35,565 bases of DNA, taken from the NCBI GenBank assembly GCA_016783825.1, contig JADHVV010000021.1, positions 1 to 35,565 of the forward strand, given 5' to 3'. Origin of the DNA: Candidatus Zhuqueibacterota bacterium. GTDB lineage: Bacteria; Zhuqueibacterota; Zhuqueibacteria; Thermofontimicrobiales; Thermofontimicrobiaceae. Of the stretch, positions 24,145 through 33,600 are shown one piece after another. A program made the position numbers and the translations under genes. Position 1 is the first letter of the stretch. The number at the start of each line of letters is the position of its first letter. Under the pieces are notes generated by a model. That model worked only from the letters and a program-made list of their open reading frames with translations, did no database searches and was not told the DNA's origin.

Positions 24145-26013
24145 ATGAAAAACAAAAATATAATCATCAGTTTAATATTAATTTTTTCTTTCCTCGCCAT
24201 CTCGGCTCTTTCCCTATTTGCACAGAACCAGGCAACTCGGGATATTATCCAGGGGGCAATGCGGGATGAAATAAAAAGAAACATAGATAAATTAAGATTG
24301 GAAAATTTGCAGGATCCGTTTTTTATTTCTTACACCATTCACGATGCCAGAACAATGGAAATAACTGCATCGCTTGGATCAATTATCAACTCGAATAAAA
24401 ATCATTACCGCAACCATCATGTGAGATTGATGGTGGGCGATTATAATTTGAACGATGAAAATTATTTTGATCTGACCGGTGGCGGATACCGGCAAACAAT
24501 GCTCCGTGGTGCAGATCGACTTCCTTTGGAAGACAACTATAGCGGCATTCGTCGGGCATTGTGGATCGCTACTGACAATCTCTACAAAAGCGCTACAGAA
24601 TCTTTTGAGCGAAAAAAGGCTGCGCTTGAGCAACAAACACTATCGGAGGAAGACAAAGCGCTTGCTGATTTTAGCAAGACAGAGGTTGTGAAGCAAAAAT
24701 CACCCCCTATCGAATTTGATATGGACCAGGAAAAATGGGAGAAAATTGCCAGGGAATTATCAGGAATTTTTACAGATTATTCCGATATTTATTCATCCCA
24801 GTTAAGAATTTTCTTTTATCAAAGCGATATCTTTTTCACTAATAGCGAAGGAACGGAGACAAATAAACCGCTCTCTTTGGTGGCTGTTCAAATCAATGCA
24901 TCCACCCAGGCGGAAGATGGCGAACCATTAAAAGATCACGTCATTTATTACGGCGCCATGCCGGGTGATTTACCGCCTTTAAAATCAATGAAAGATGAGA
25001 TCATCGAAACAGTCAAAAGTTTAATCGCTCTTAAATCCGCGCCTGTTTTTGAAGATTCATATACAGGACCGGTTATGTTTTCAAACCAGGCAACGGCTGA
25101 ATTTTTCGCACAGCGATTATTCAGCGGCTCCAGTGGATTAATTTCGTCGCGCAAACCGGTTGTCGGTGATCCTCGCGCTGCATCATTTCTCAACCGAGGG
25201 GGTGGAGAACAGCTTGAGGATAGAATTGATACCAGGATCATTTCTCGTGATATAACGATAAAAGCGTTGCCAACCATGGATAATTTTTCAGGGGAAAAAC
25301 TCATCGGCGGCTACCAGGTTGACGAGGAGGGAGTTAAGCCACCGGAGGAGGTTGTTTTAGTTGAACGGGGTGTTTTGAAAACACTACTCAGCAACCGAAT
25401 TCTAACGAAAAAAATCAGCCAGTCAAATGGTCACGAACGCCCGTTGGTTGGCGCTGGCACCGTTTCTTCCAGCGGTTTGGGACCGAGTGTCATCAATGTA
25501 ACTTCCTCAAACGGAATGACTGAAACCGAATTGAAACAAGAACTCATTCAGCTTGCTAAAGACGAAGGATTAGAATATGCAATCCTGGTCAAAAAGATTA
25601 AATCTCCCATTTCCGGTCAGGTGCGGCGCCTCGATCCCATGGCATTTTTAACAATGTCGCGCCGGTCACAACAGGGACCTTCATTTACAGAACCGATTCT
25701 TGTTTACCGGGTTTTTGTGAAAGACGGTCGCGAGGAATTAGTGCGTTCAGTAAAACTTGGCAGCCTGTCAATTAGTACGCTGCGGAGAATATCCGGTGCT
25801 TCTGAAAAACAGGTTGTTTATAATACTGTGGTACCTACCGCTTCCGGACCAATGGGTTTATTTTCTTTTGCATCTCCCGGTTCTAATCGAGGAATCGCAG
25901 CTTCATTTATCGTTCCGAAATCACTGATACTTGAGGAACTTGAAGTTGAAAATACAAAGCGGGATTATACGCCAAAATTGCCGGTGGTGGCAAGTCCGCT
26001 TGTGAAGAAATGA
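24145..26013 (+). CDS. Exported TldD/TldE-family protein without the zinc motif
   Basis: A 622-aa protein with a clear Sec signal peptide (hydrophobic 6-24, ending SLFAQ). The rest is homologous to the TldD-like gene just upstream: a mixed N-terminal domain, then the C-terminal beta-rich domain with SYTGPVMFSNQATAEFFAQRL. At the position of HExxxH it has FFAQRLFSG, so zinc binding is lost. The product is therefore expected to be a structural or regulatory partner, parallel to TldE in the cytosolic pair. SNGHERPLVGAGTVSSSG preserves the family's SNGH block. GTAGGGTG is a weak RBS. It probably forms an operon with the upstream gene, spaced by a foldback repeat. Confidence 0.8.
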   Translation: MKNKNIIISLILIFSFLAISALSLFAQNQATRDIIQGAMRDEIKRNIDKLRLENLQDPFFISYTIHDARTMEITASLGSIINSNKNHYRNHHVRLMVGDYNLNDENYFDLTGGGYRQTMLRGADRLPLEDNYSGIRRALWIATDNLYKSATESFERKKAALEQQTLSEEDKALADFSKTEVVKQKSPPIEFDMDQEKWEKIARELSGIFTDYSDIYSSQLRIFFYQSDIFFTNSEGTETNKPLSLVAVQINASTQAEDGEPLKDHVIYYGAMPGDLPPLKSMKDEIIETVKSLIALKSAPVFEDSYTGPVMFSNQATAEFFAQRLFSGSSGLISSRKPVVGDPRAASFLNRGGGEQLEDRIDTRIISRDITIKALPTMDNFSGEKLIGGYQVDEEGVKPPEEVVLVERGVLKTLLSNRILTKKISQSNGHERPLVGAGTVSSSGLGPSVINVTSSNGMTETELKQELIQLAKDEGLEYAILVKKIKSPISGQVRRLDPMAFLTMSRRSQQGPSFTEPILVYRVFVKDGREELVRSVKLGSLSISTLRRISGASEKQVVYNTVVPTASGPMGLFSFASPGSNRGIAASFIVPKSLILEELEVENTKRDYTPKLPVVASPLVKK

Positions 26014-26036
26014 GATAGGGAGACAAGGAGATGGGG

Positions 26037-26210
26037 CAATGCCGTTAACTTAGGCGAAAACAATTTTATATCATTCACAATTCACTATTCTCAATTATCA
26101 ATTCACAATTAGAATTAATAAGTTACCAAAAATTAATTGATAATTGTGAACGACTAATTGAGAATTGAGAATGAAAAGAACAATCGCTTCGCCTTAAGTT
26201 AATGGCATTG
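26037..26210. repeat. 174-bp element with CAATGCCrTTAACTTA terminal inverted repeats
   Basis: CAATGCCGTTAACTTA-GGCGAA (26037-26058) and TTCGCC-TTAAGTTAATGGCATTG (ending 26210) match over about 22 positions with one mismatch and one gap. The centre is another AATTGTGAA/TTCACAATT-type inverted repeat. No reading frame is present. A single end recurs at 7844-7867. Confidence 0.72.
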
Positions 26211-26303
26211 GGCGAGGGGGAGAAAAAGCCATTAAGTTTATAGGATATTTCATGCTCTCCCCATCTTCCTTACACCCGCTCTCCCACTCATTTGTGAAAA
26301 TAT

Positions 26304-26534
26304 CTAATGAAACTCAGCAACAGGCAAAGAAAGTTCTTTAATAAAATTCCGTTTGTCAAGCGCAATATGTTCAAGTTTCTCAAGAACCTTCCCTTTAAAA
26401 ATTCTTTCACCACAATCCCGGCATACTCCTACCGGTACATTCTCAAATTCATAGGGTTGCCCGTTAAATCTTCGGATATAAGTAATTTTTTTTTCTCGCA
26501 CCTCCCCGCCACATTCGCATTTTCCATAAGTCAT
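26304..26534 (-). CDS. YgiT-type zinc-finger antitoxin, orphan
   Basis: A 76-aa protein with CxC-type and CxxC cysteines (KCECGGE near the start, GVCRDCGERIFKG at about 36-48), the YgiT/MqsA N-terminal zinc-finger domain. Such proteins pair with MqsR-like or DUF4258 toxins, with the toxin gene normally just upstream. Here the upstream side (minus strand) runs within about 30 bp into a foldback element, and no toxin frame is found, so the toxin seems lost. The C-terminal KEL-SLPVAEF end is typical of the DUF4258-linked subtype. No HTH domain follows. Confidence 0.75.
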   Translation of the reverse strand: MTYGKCECGGEVREKKITYIRRFNGQPYEFENVPVGVCRDCGERIFKGKVLEKLEHIALDKRNFIKELSLPVAEFH

Positions 26535-26565
26535 TTTAAAATACCTCTATAACTTGAATAATTTT

Positions 26566-26710
26566 TTCACCGCAAAGGCACAAAGACGCAAAGTGATGAA
26601 TATTTAAGAATTAGCACAAAAAATGATTGATCATTATACGATTTTTATAAAACTCGGTTTTTTATGAAAACAATATTTATCTTATTGATTCTTGGCGTCT
26701 TTGCGGTGAA
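26566..26710. repeat. Foldback element with CACCGCAAAG arms
   Basis: TTCACCGCAAAGGCACAAAG (26566-26585, continuing ACGCAAAG) is answered by CTTGGCGTCTTTGCGGTGAA (26691-26710). It lies between the YgiT-type gene and the PKD protein and supplies the aberrant C-terminal codons of the latter. Confidence 0.65.
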
Positions 26711-28960
26711 TTTTTGTAAATAATACAGGATAAATACTGTTTTTGATTCAGTTCCATCATTATCAAAATCCCAAACCCAGGAAGTAATTGAAAAACTTGA
26801 TGGAGTGGAAATATCGGTAAACTGCACGGACAATGGCGCATAGCCGGAAGTCGGCGCGGCAGTGAAATCGGCAGTGAGTTGCGCCGGGGTTTGACTTACC
26901 GAAATATAATTGGTTTTTGTCTCGGAATCAGAGATGGTACCATCACTTACCGTTAATACTACTGTATAATTTCCATCGTTCTGATAGGTGTACGACGGAT
27001 TTTGTGTCGTAGCATCCACTGTCCCGTCATTGTCAAAATCCCATGACCATGAGGTAATGACGGTGTTTGACACGGTGGAATTATCAGTGAACTGAACAGA
27101 CAGTGGGGCATAGCCGGATGTTGGTGTTGCAGTGAACTCGGCAGTGAGTTGAGTGGTGACCTGACTTACTGATATGTAATTGGTTTTTGTCTCGGAATCA
27201 GAGAGAGTACCATCACTTACCGTTAATACCACTGTATAATTTCCATCATTTTGATAAGTGTAGGACGGATTTTGTGTTGTAGCATCAATTGTCCCATCAT
27301 TGTCAAAATCCCACTCCCAGGAAGTGATAGCGGTGTTTGATGCTGTGGAGTTATCCGTAAACTGTACTAACAAAGGTGCAGTGCCGGAAGTTGGTGTGGC
27401 GGTAAACGCTGCTGTGACTTGGGTAACCTGCCCCACTGAAATGTAAGTAGTTTTTGTTTCGGTATCCGTGTCTGTACCATCACTCACCGTTAACGAGACC
27501 GTGTAATTTCCATCATTTTGATAGGTGTATGATGGATTCTGTGTGGTTGCGTCCACTGTTCCGTCACTATCGAAATCCCATTCCCATGATGTAATCGTCG
27601 TGTTTGTTGCCGTAGAGTTATCAGAGAATTGGACAAGTAAAGGCGGCGCCCCGGAAGTCGGGGCAGCTGTAAAATCAGCAGTAAGTTGAGACGCTTTTAT
27701 GAAATCGGCTTTTGTCTCGGTATCCGTGTTTGTACCATCCCCCACTGTTAAGGAAACCGTGTAATTACCCGGAGTTTGAAATGTGTACGAAGGATGTTGG
27801 TTGTATGAATCCACGGTTCCGTCATTGTCAAAATCCCATTCCCAGGTTGTCGCGGTTTTTGATGATATTGTTGAATTTTTGAGAATTTCCTTTATCAATG
27901 AACTGATTTTAGAATTGGGCACGACTGAATTATCCAAAAACTGCACGGTCAGGGGTACACGGCCCGAAGTCGGAGAAGCTGAGAATGCAGCGCTGAGCCC
28001 GGCAGGAGTTAAATCACTAACTTTTTTTCTAAATACACCGTCTTGCGTGCCTACAAAAATATATGTTGAGTTCACTGCAACGCAAGTCACCTCACCGCCG
28101 GAAACCCCTGTCATATCAATCGGTGTATAATTCATTAAGTCATCTGAATAAAAGCCCTTTTCTCCAAAAGCATAAAATCTATGTAGTGATGCTGAAATTT
28201 GAATGTGTAAAACAGTATTGAATTTTTCATTTGCGACTAGGGTAAGCCAGTTTTCTCCACCTTCATATGTAAAAAATAGTCCGCCATGAGTTGCAATAAT
28301 AACAGCTTTTCCCAGCCCGGCAAGCTTTTTAACAAGCAACATGTCGCCGGAAAGACCATTGTTCTCTGCAGTCCAGGTTGACATATTATCCGTTGAAAAA
28401 TACATGCCGCCATCGGTTGCAGCAACCGCATAATCTAACTCATCTTCGGTATAGCCGCCCATGTCGTTTACAATAAGACCGTTTCCTGAAAGTCCGTTAC
28501 TTGCGGCTGTCCAGGGGCCATACCTATCAGGTGCAACAAAAATGCCTCCGCCATTGGTACCGATAGCATAATCCGCCGGATCATCACCACCAAACCAATA
28601 ATAATTAATATCAGTATTGGTCAGCCCGGGAGAAGTGGTGTTGGTATAGCTGGTCTCATCCATGGTGAAAAATGGCCCGCCTTTGGTTGCCACAAACATT
28701 GAAGTACCTGTTCCCCAAGCTCTGATATCGTTAACATTTAAATTAGTTAGATCCCCGTTGATATTAGCCCAATTATCTCCATTATCTATAGTCTTGAATA
28801 CGCCACCACCAGCGTTTCCAAGCCATACGGCATCGAATCCGGACATGGCATACATTGAGGTAGGAGTATGGCTGCTAAGCCCGTTGTTTATTTGTGTCCA
28901 CTGCGCAAAGAGCGAAGATGCACTAAAAAGGAAAAGATAAAGTAGTTGAATTTTTTTCAT
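26645..28960 (-). CDS. Secreted beta-propeller and PKD-repeat protein, C-terminally truncated
   Basis: A signal peptide (ending SSLFAQ at about 20) is followed by roughly 300 residues of BNR/photosystem-stability-factor-like propeller repeats (VWLGNAGGGVFKTIDNGDNW and similar every 45-55 residues). Then come PKD domains: one at about 335-425 with an insertion, three near-identical ones of 89-90 residues (each with the WEWDFDNDGT-type block and QNPSYTYQNDGNYTV), and a fifth that stops at WVWDFDNDGTE. From there the last 27 or so residues are encoded by a foldback element and have no domain character. The natural end, which in this group often carries a sorting tag, is missing. The role is probably cell-surface binding. 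The 270-bp DNA repeats invite recombination or misassembly. Confidence 0.8.
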   Translation of the reverse strand: MKKIQLLYLFLFSASSLFAQWTQINNGLSSHTPTSMYAMSGFDAVWLGNAGGGVFKTIDNGDNWANINGDLTNLNVNDIRAWGTGTSMFVATKGGPFFTMDETSYTNTTSPGLTNTDINYYWFGGDDPADYAIGTNGGGIFVAPDRYGPWTAASNGLSGNGLIVNDMGGYTEDELDYAVAATDGGMYFSTDNMSTWTAENNGLSGDMLLVKKLAGLGKAVIIATHGGLFFTYEGGENWLTLVANEKFNTVLHIQISASLHRFYAFGEKGFYSDDLMNYTPIDMTGVSGGEVTCVAVNSTYIFVGTQDGVFRKKVSDLTPAGLSAAFSASPTSGRVPLTVQFLDNSVVPNSKISSLIKEILKNSTISSKTATTWEWDFDNDGTVDSYNQHPSYTFQTPGNYTVSLTVGDGTNTDTETKADFIKASQLTADFTAAPTSGAPPLLVQFSDNSTATNTTITSWEWDFDSDGTVDATTQNPSYTYQNDGNYTVSLTVSDGTDTDTETKTTYISVGQVTQVTAAFTATPTSGTAPLLVQFTDNSTASNTAITSWEWDFDNDGTIDATTQNPSYTYQNDGNYTVVLTVSDGTLSDSETKTNYISVSQVTTQLTAEFTATPTSGYAPLSVQFTDNSTVSNTVITSWSWDFDNDGTVDATTQNPSYTYQNDGNYTVVLTVSDGTISDSETKTNYISVSQTPAQLTADFTAAPTSGYAPLSVQFTDISTPSSFSITSWVWDFDNDGTESKTVFILYYLQKFTAKTPRINKINIVFIKNRVL

Positions 28961-28987
28961 TGGCTGTTTCTCCTATAAATTATGACT

Positions 28988-29094
28988 TTTAGGGGGTTGG
29001 ATTAATTAACACGGACATTTTAAATTCTCTCTATATTGATAAATAATGACTTGAGAGATCAAAATGAATGATTTATTTTATCCCACCCCCTAAA
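28988..29094. repeat. Inverted repeat TTTAGGGGGT / ACCCCCTAAA
   Basis: Exact 10-bp arms at 28988-28997 and 29085-29094, about 87 bp apart. The right arm includes the stop codon of the membrane protein gene. It could be a foldback element or a transcription end. Confidence 0.55.
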
Positions 29095-29893
29095 TATTTT
29101 TCAGAAATAGGAATAAAAAAATGAAACTAATAATTGCAAGGAAGATAAAAATGAAAGCAATTGAAATATTTTCACTAATGTTATTTAGTTTTAACATAAT
29201 AACCATTCCGGTAAGAGCGATTGCCAGAATTATGGTAAAGACAAGAAAAATCGGCGCTAGAATATAACCTAAACGGTGCTTTTTTAATAGCAAAACTGTT
29301 GCAATAATCAGACCGGGCAACGCAAAAGCGATGTCTAAAACATGAACAGGATTCACTAATAAATTATTATCACTCACACTGGCAGGTATGGAATTATTTA
29401 AAATCGCCGGGATAATATCTTTGAACCAAAGCAGGTAAAACATTGCGGCAACGATCAATAAATAGATACCGATTGATCGGGTGGGTACATTTTCGCCGAA
29501 CCATTTATGTACATCCATTCTATTTAATTCACCCATAAAAAGAATGAAGGAATATAATGACAATCCCAAGGTAAGACAATATAACAGGAACAGCTTATTA
29601 AAATTAACCCCAAAGCAATAGATAAAAAAGGAATACAGAATATAAAAAATTGTACCGCCATAAATAAAGCAGGCAACCTTATTGTTTCTTTGCATAAATA
29701 TCAATGATAAAAAAAGCAATGGCACAACAAAAAAGAGATCTACCAGATCCTGTCCCTTTCCCTGGGCTGCCATGGATGCTGAATCACGTTCATAGGTGCC
29801 TGAAACAAACGCGCCAAAGAATGATACAATTATTAAGGTAACAGCCAATAGAACTGTTAAAACGGTTAAAATTTTGAGTTGGTTGGTTGGCAT
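29090..29893 (-). CDS. Unknown integral membrane protein, about seven helices
   Basis: I do not recognise a family. The 267 residues contain about seven hydrophobic segments (around 8-28, 50-66, 74-95, 98-118, 142-160, 185-203, 210-264 as two or three helices). There is a polar loop after helix 1 (FVSGTYERDSASMAAQGKGQ) and another at 120-140 with MDVHKWFGENVPTRS. The fold vaguely recalls small multipass proteins annotated only as hypothetical in environmental genomes. No charged residues are conspicuous inside the helices. It is the most upstream gene of a minus-strand run that continues with the PKD protein, but a 129-bp spacer with an inverted repeat separates them. Confidence 0.6.
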   Translation of the reverse strand: MPTNQLKILTVLTVLLAVTLIIVSFFGAFVSGTYERDSASMAAQGKGQDLVDLFFVVPLLFLSLIFMQRNNKVACFIYGGTIFYILYSFFIYCFGVNFNKLFLLYCLTLGLSLYSFILFMGELNRMDVHKWFGENVPTRSIGIYLLIVAAMFYLLWFKDIIPAILNNSIPASVSDNNLLVNPVHVLDIAFALPGLIIATVLLLKKHRLGYILAPIFLVFTIILAIALTGMVIMLKLNNISENISIAFIFIFLAIISFIFLFLFLKNI

Positions 29894-29972
29894 GATTTTT
29901 TTCCTTGCAGGAATAACCCGATTTTTAACTGAATTTTTTCTGTTTTGGGCTCTGTGGTATTACAAGTAAAGT

Positions 29973-30014
29973 CCTGTATAGTTACCTTATATTTTTATAG
30001 GAGTACAGACTATG
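29973..30014 (+). repeat. 42-bp unit, copy 3
   Basis: Begins CCTGTATAGTTACC and ends TACAGACTATG. It follows TATTACAAGTAAAGT directly and abuts copy 4 with no spacer. Confidence 0.8.
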
Positions 30015-30056
30015 CCTGTACAGTTACCATTTTAAAATAAGGAAATACAGACTGTG
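30015..30056 (+). repeat. 42-bp unit, copy 4
   Basis: Begins CCTGTACAGTTACC and ends TACAGACTGTG, exactly 42 bp like copy 3, then joins CTTTG of the hexamer-arm leader. Centres of copies 3 and 4 differ, so it is not a recent tandem duplication. Confidence 0.8.
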
Positions 30057-30186
30057 CTTTGTTTTTTTGGCAAAAGTTTTAAGATAAATAATCAGCAATA
30101 TTCAAAAAGTAGCAGTGGCAGTTGCAGTAGCAGTAAAAAATGTGGGCGATTATTACTACCACTGCCTCTGCCACTTGTCGCGCTAT
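30057..30186 (+). repeat. Hexamer-arm foldback repeat, variant copy E
   Basis: It has the same leader (CTTTGTTTTTTTGGCAAAAG) and the same right boundary (GCGCTATG) as copy C. But the arms use a different hexamer: GCAGTN units (about 30108-30135) and the complementary arm CCACTG-CCTCTG-CCACTT (about 30158-30176). Architecture is kept while the repeat unit has changed. Confidence 0.65.
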
Positions 30187-30597
30187 GTTCTTTGTGACTC
30201 CGTGAATGTTATTTTGATCCTTCTTAAATTGCTATTGATTAAAGTGCATTTTAGATTTCCGATTGCGGAATTATTTTTTTAATTCCGAATTCCGAATTCG
30301 CCATTCCCAAATCAAAAAGATGTTTTCATATAATCTTTAAAAAACCTTCCCGGGTTTAACAGGCGGACAGATAAAAATGATGTTTTTTTGATTTTTAGAA
30401 TTATAATGATCTCGAATTCGGATTTTAGATTTCGGATTGCGGAATTATTTTGATTTCGGATTTACGATTGCGGAGTTCGGAATTATTTTGGCTTACCACT
30501 GAATCTAACTTTTACCTACGATCCAATCTTTTCATTCCGAAATCAAAATCTCCCAGTCCAAGCAAAAACCAATTTTTCCCCGGTTCCAAAATAGCGC

Positions 30598-30626
30598 TTG
30601 ACATCTTATTAAAAATTAATTATCTT
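30598..30626 (+). promoter_or_regulatory. Sigma-70-type promoter of the SH3b lipoprotein gene
   Basis: TTGACA (30598-30603), 17-bp spacer, TATCTT (30621-30626); the start codon is about 70 bp downstream. Confidence 0.7.
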
Positions 30627-30694
30627 AAGGTTAAACTAAAATATATTTTTATCCGTTAAAACAGGGAAAATAAAAAATTGGGAAGGAGAAAAAA

Positions 30695-33600
30695 ATGATC
30701 TTTAAAACCTTCCAAATATGGATGTTGTTAGTTGTACTTGGTTTTTTAGCTTGCGCACCGGCATTTATCGATCAGCCGGAGCGGATTTACATTAAAACCA
30801 ATACGCCGGTGCGCGCTGGTCCGGGCATAAATTACGATGTAATTACCCATGTCAAAGCGGGCATAGAGTTGTTTTTATTGGAGTCTAAAAATGATTGGCA
30901 TCGGGTTGAGCTGCCCAATGGAAAAACCGGTTGGATTTACCGGGGTATTACGCACAGTGTGGCGCGAGAAAAAATTGTAACCATTCGGGATGCAAAAGTG
31001 CATAGAGGCCCCGGTGAGGAATATGGCGCCTTTGCCCTGGTGAAGAAAGGAAGAACGTTGTACAGCCGCGGCACGCGCGGCAATTGGTTTCTGGTTGATC
31101 TTACCGATGGTAAAAGCGGTTGGGTTTCCCGGAGGGATGCTGAAAAAACCAGCTATCGAAATTTAACCGTGACTAAAACAGCGCAAATTTTCCGCTTCCC
31201 CGATTCAAAATCCGAACCGCTCATTACAGTAAACAGCGGGACTGAATTGATTCAATATAAGAAAGACGGCAAATTTTATAATGTTCGTCTCCCAAATGGC
31301 GGTTCGGGCTGGATTCACGAAAGTAATGTTGGTATTATTAAAGAACGCACAGTCCGGGTAAAATCAAGAACATATATTCGAACCGGTCCGGGAATCGGTT
31401 ACGATGTCATTGAAACAGTTGAAGAAGGCGCGCGGCTCACCCGGCTAACACAAAAAGATAATTGGTTTAATGTACTCACACCTCAAGGTAGAAAGGGATG
31501 GATTTATAAAGATTTCATTGCTACCACCTCCACCAGCAAAGGCACAATAATTGAAGAACAGGCGGTTTATGTTGTTACAAACCAGGATTGTAATATTCGC
31601 CAGGGATATGGCACAGATTGGGAGAAAATTGCCCGGCTTAAACAAGGAACTTTATTGATCAAAATTGGTCAACGGGATAATTGGCTGCGCATTAAAATGT
31701 CCAATGAACGGATTGGTTGGATCCGGGATGATTTGGTTAGCTATGACCCGAATATATTATTAACTAACCTGGAATGCAATATTCGCCGCGGTTATGGCAC
31801 CGATTATATTGTAATCAGACGTGTTCCTGCGGGTACGCCTTTGGTAAAAATATCAGAGAAATCAGGCTGGAGTCGCGTTTATTTGGTGGATGGTGAAATC
31901 GGCTGGATCAGGAATGACCTGTTCACACCATTGGATAGCCTGTTATTTGTCAGCCATGAATTTTGCAACGTAAGAGATGGCGCAAGCACCAATCATAAAA
32001 AAATAGCTGAATTGGACTATGGCACGCCGGTTAAGTCTATTGGAAGAGAATCAAACTGGTATAAAATAAAACTGCTCGAATTGAACAAGACCGGGTATAT
32101 CCGCGGCGATTTGCTGAGTAAAACAGGCAATGAACTTAAAACCAATAAAAGGTGTGTTATACTTCAGGGACCTTCATCTTCCTATCGAATTAAAAAGAAC
32201 GTTCCCAAAAACACACGCCTTAATAAAATAGGGGAGGAGAACGGCTGGTTTCGGGTAAGATATGATGAAGAACAAATCGGCTGGATTGAAGCAGACCTGG
32301 TTTCGCCTTCCTATTACCCTGTTCCCGGTTACCGGGCTACAACCTTCTCCGGACTAACTAACGGTTCTTCGATTCAAAGCGGAACCGGCTTCACCAGTAG
32401 TGGATCGGGTACAAGTGCTGATACACAAAAGCTGCTTGATGTGGATGGCGGTGTTTTTGAGGCGCAGGGGCAAACCGCAGTAACGGAAATCGCGATCAAT
32501 TTCAGGACGGCGCCTGATCTTAACGCGTCAGTAATAAAACAATTACCGCCCGGATCAAAGCTTAAACAGATAGATAAAGCAGGAGATTGGGTCGAGGTTA
32601 TTTCTGATGAAGGAACCAATGGCTGGGTTCACCAGTCTGCGTTCGGAATTGAAGAAACGAAATATTTATACGTTAATAAATGGGCAAATGTCCGGTTGGG
32701 TCCAAGCATCAACTATAAAATCATTGATAAGGTTTCAAAAGGTGTGGATTTAATTCGTTTAGAAAAACGAGACAATTGGTATCATGTTAAAATACCAAAT
32801 GGAAAAAAAGGCTGGATCCGGGAGGATTTACTTACTGTAAAAAAAATTATGCCGCCGATTGATCCGAATATAAAATCGAAACCAATTTTTGCCTTAGCGG
32901 AAACAATGATGGAAACTGAAATGTACAAGGGTCCATCAACAGCCTACCCGATAATTAAAAACCTTCCCCCCAAAACAAACCTCACCATCATTAGTGAATA
33001 TGAGGGATGGAGTGAGATCAAATTATACAACGGTTTGGATGGGTGGGTGAATAATAAAAAAATACAGAAAAAATTTCATTCTAAAGTTATCGCCATCAAA
33101 GATGCTGAAGTTCATAAAACCAGCAATTCCCAGTCAGACCTTGTTACGACCGTTAATAAAGGAGACAGATTCAGACCAATAAATGAAAAAGATGGCTGGT
33201 ACCGAATTTATTTAGGTCAGGAAAAAGCAGGATGGGTGTCTGCCGGCGATGTAAAAATAATAAAATATCCGGCTGTGTTTGTCAAAACCGAATTTGCAAA
33301 TATCAGGCGGCTGCCAGATGAAGACTCCGGGAAAATAGCCATCATTAAGGAAGGTGTAAAATTAACGCCGTTGGATGAATTTAAACGAGAGACGGATAAA
33401 TTCAGTTGGTTATTTGTTAAACTGCCCCGGGGAGATAAAGGGTGGATCAGGCAGGATTTGGTGAACAGGCAAAAGCATCCCTGGATCCTGGTAAAAAGAG
33501 ATGCGGAAGTTTATGAAGAACCCACAGCCGGAAGTTTATCAAAAGGCAGTGTTAAAAGGGATGAAAAATTTATCGCATTGGATAAAAATGACAACTGGTA

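Larger units (their letters stand above)
29894..30597. other. Repeat-filled spacer upstream of the SH3b lipoprotein
   Basis: No gene. It contains TATTACAAGTAAAGT (29958-29972), two tandem 42-bp units, the variant hexamer-arm element, and about 300 bp of repeated GATTGCGGAATTATTTT/AATTCCGAATT sequence (30250-30560), present at least three times in both orientations. Confidence 0.65.

Noticed and set aside
29973-30056. Two adjacent similar 42-bp units as a minimal CRISPR array
   Set aside because: The conserved parts are at the unit ends with no repeat-spacer alternation, single copies occur elsewhere, and no cas genes are present.
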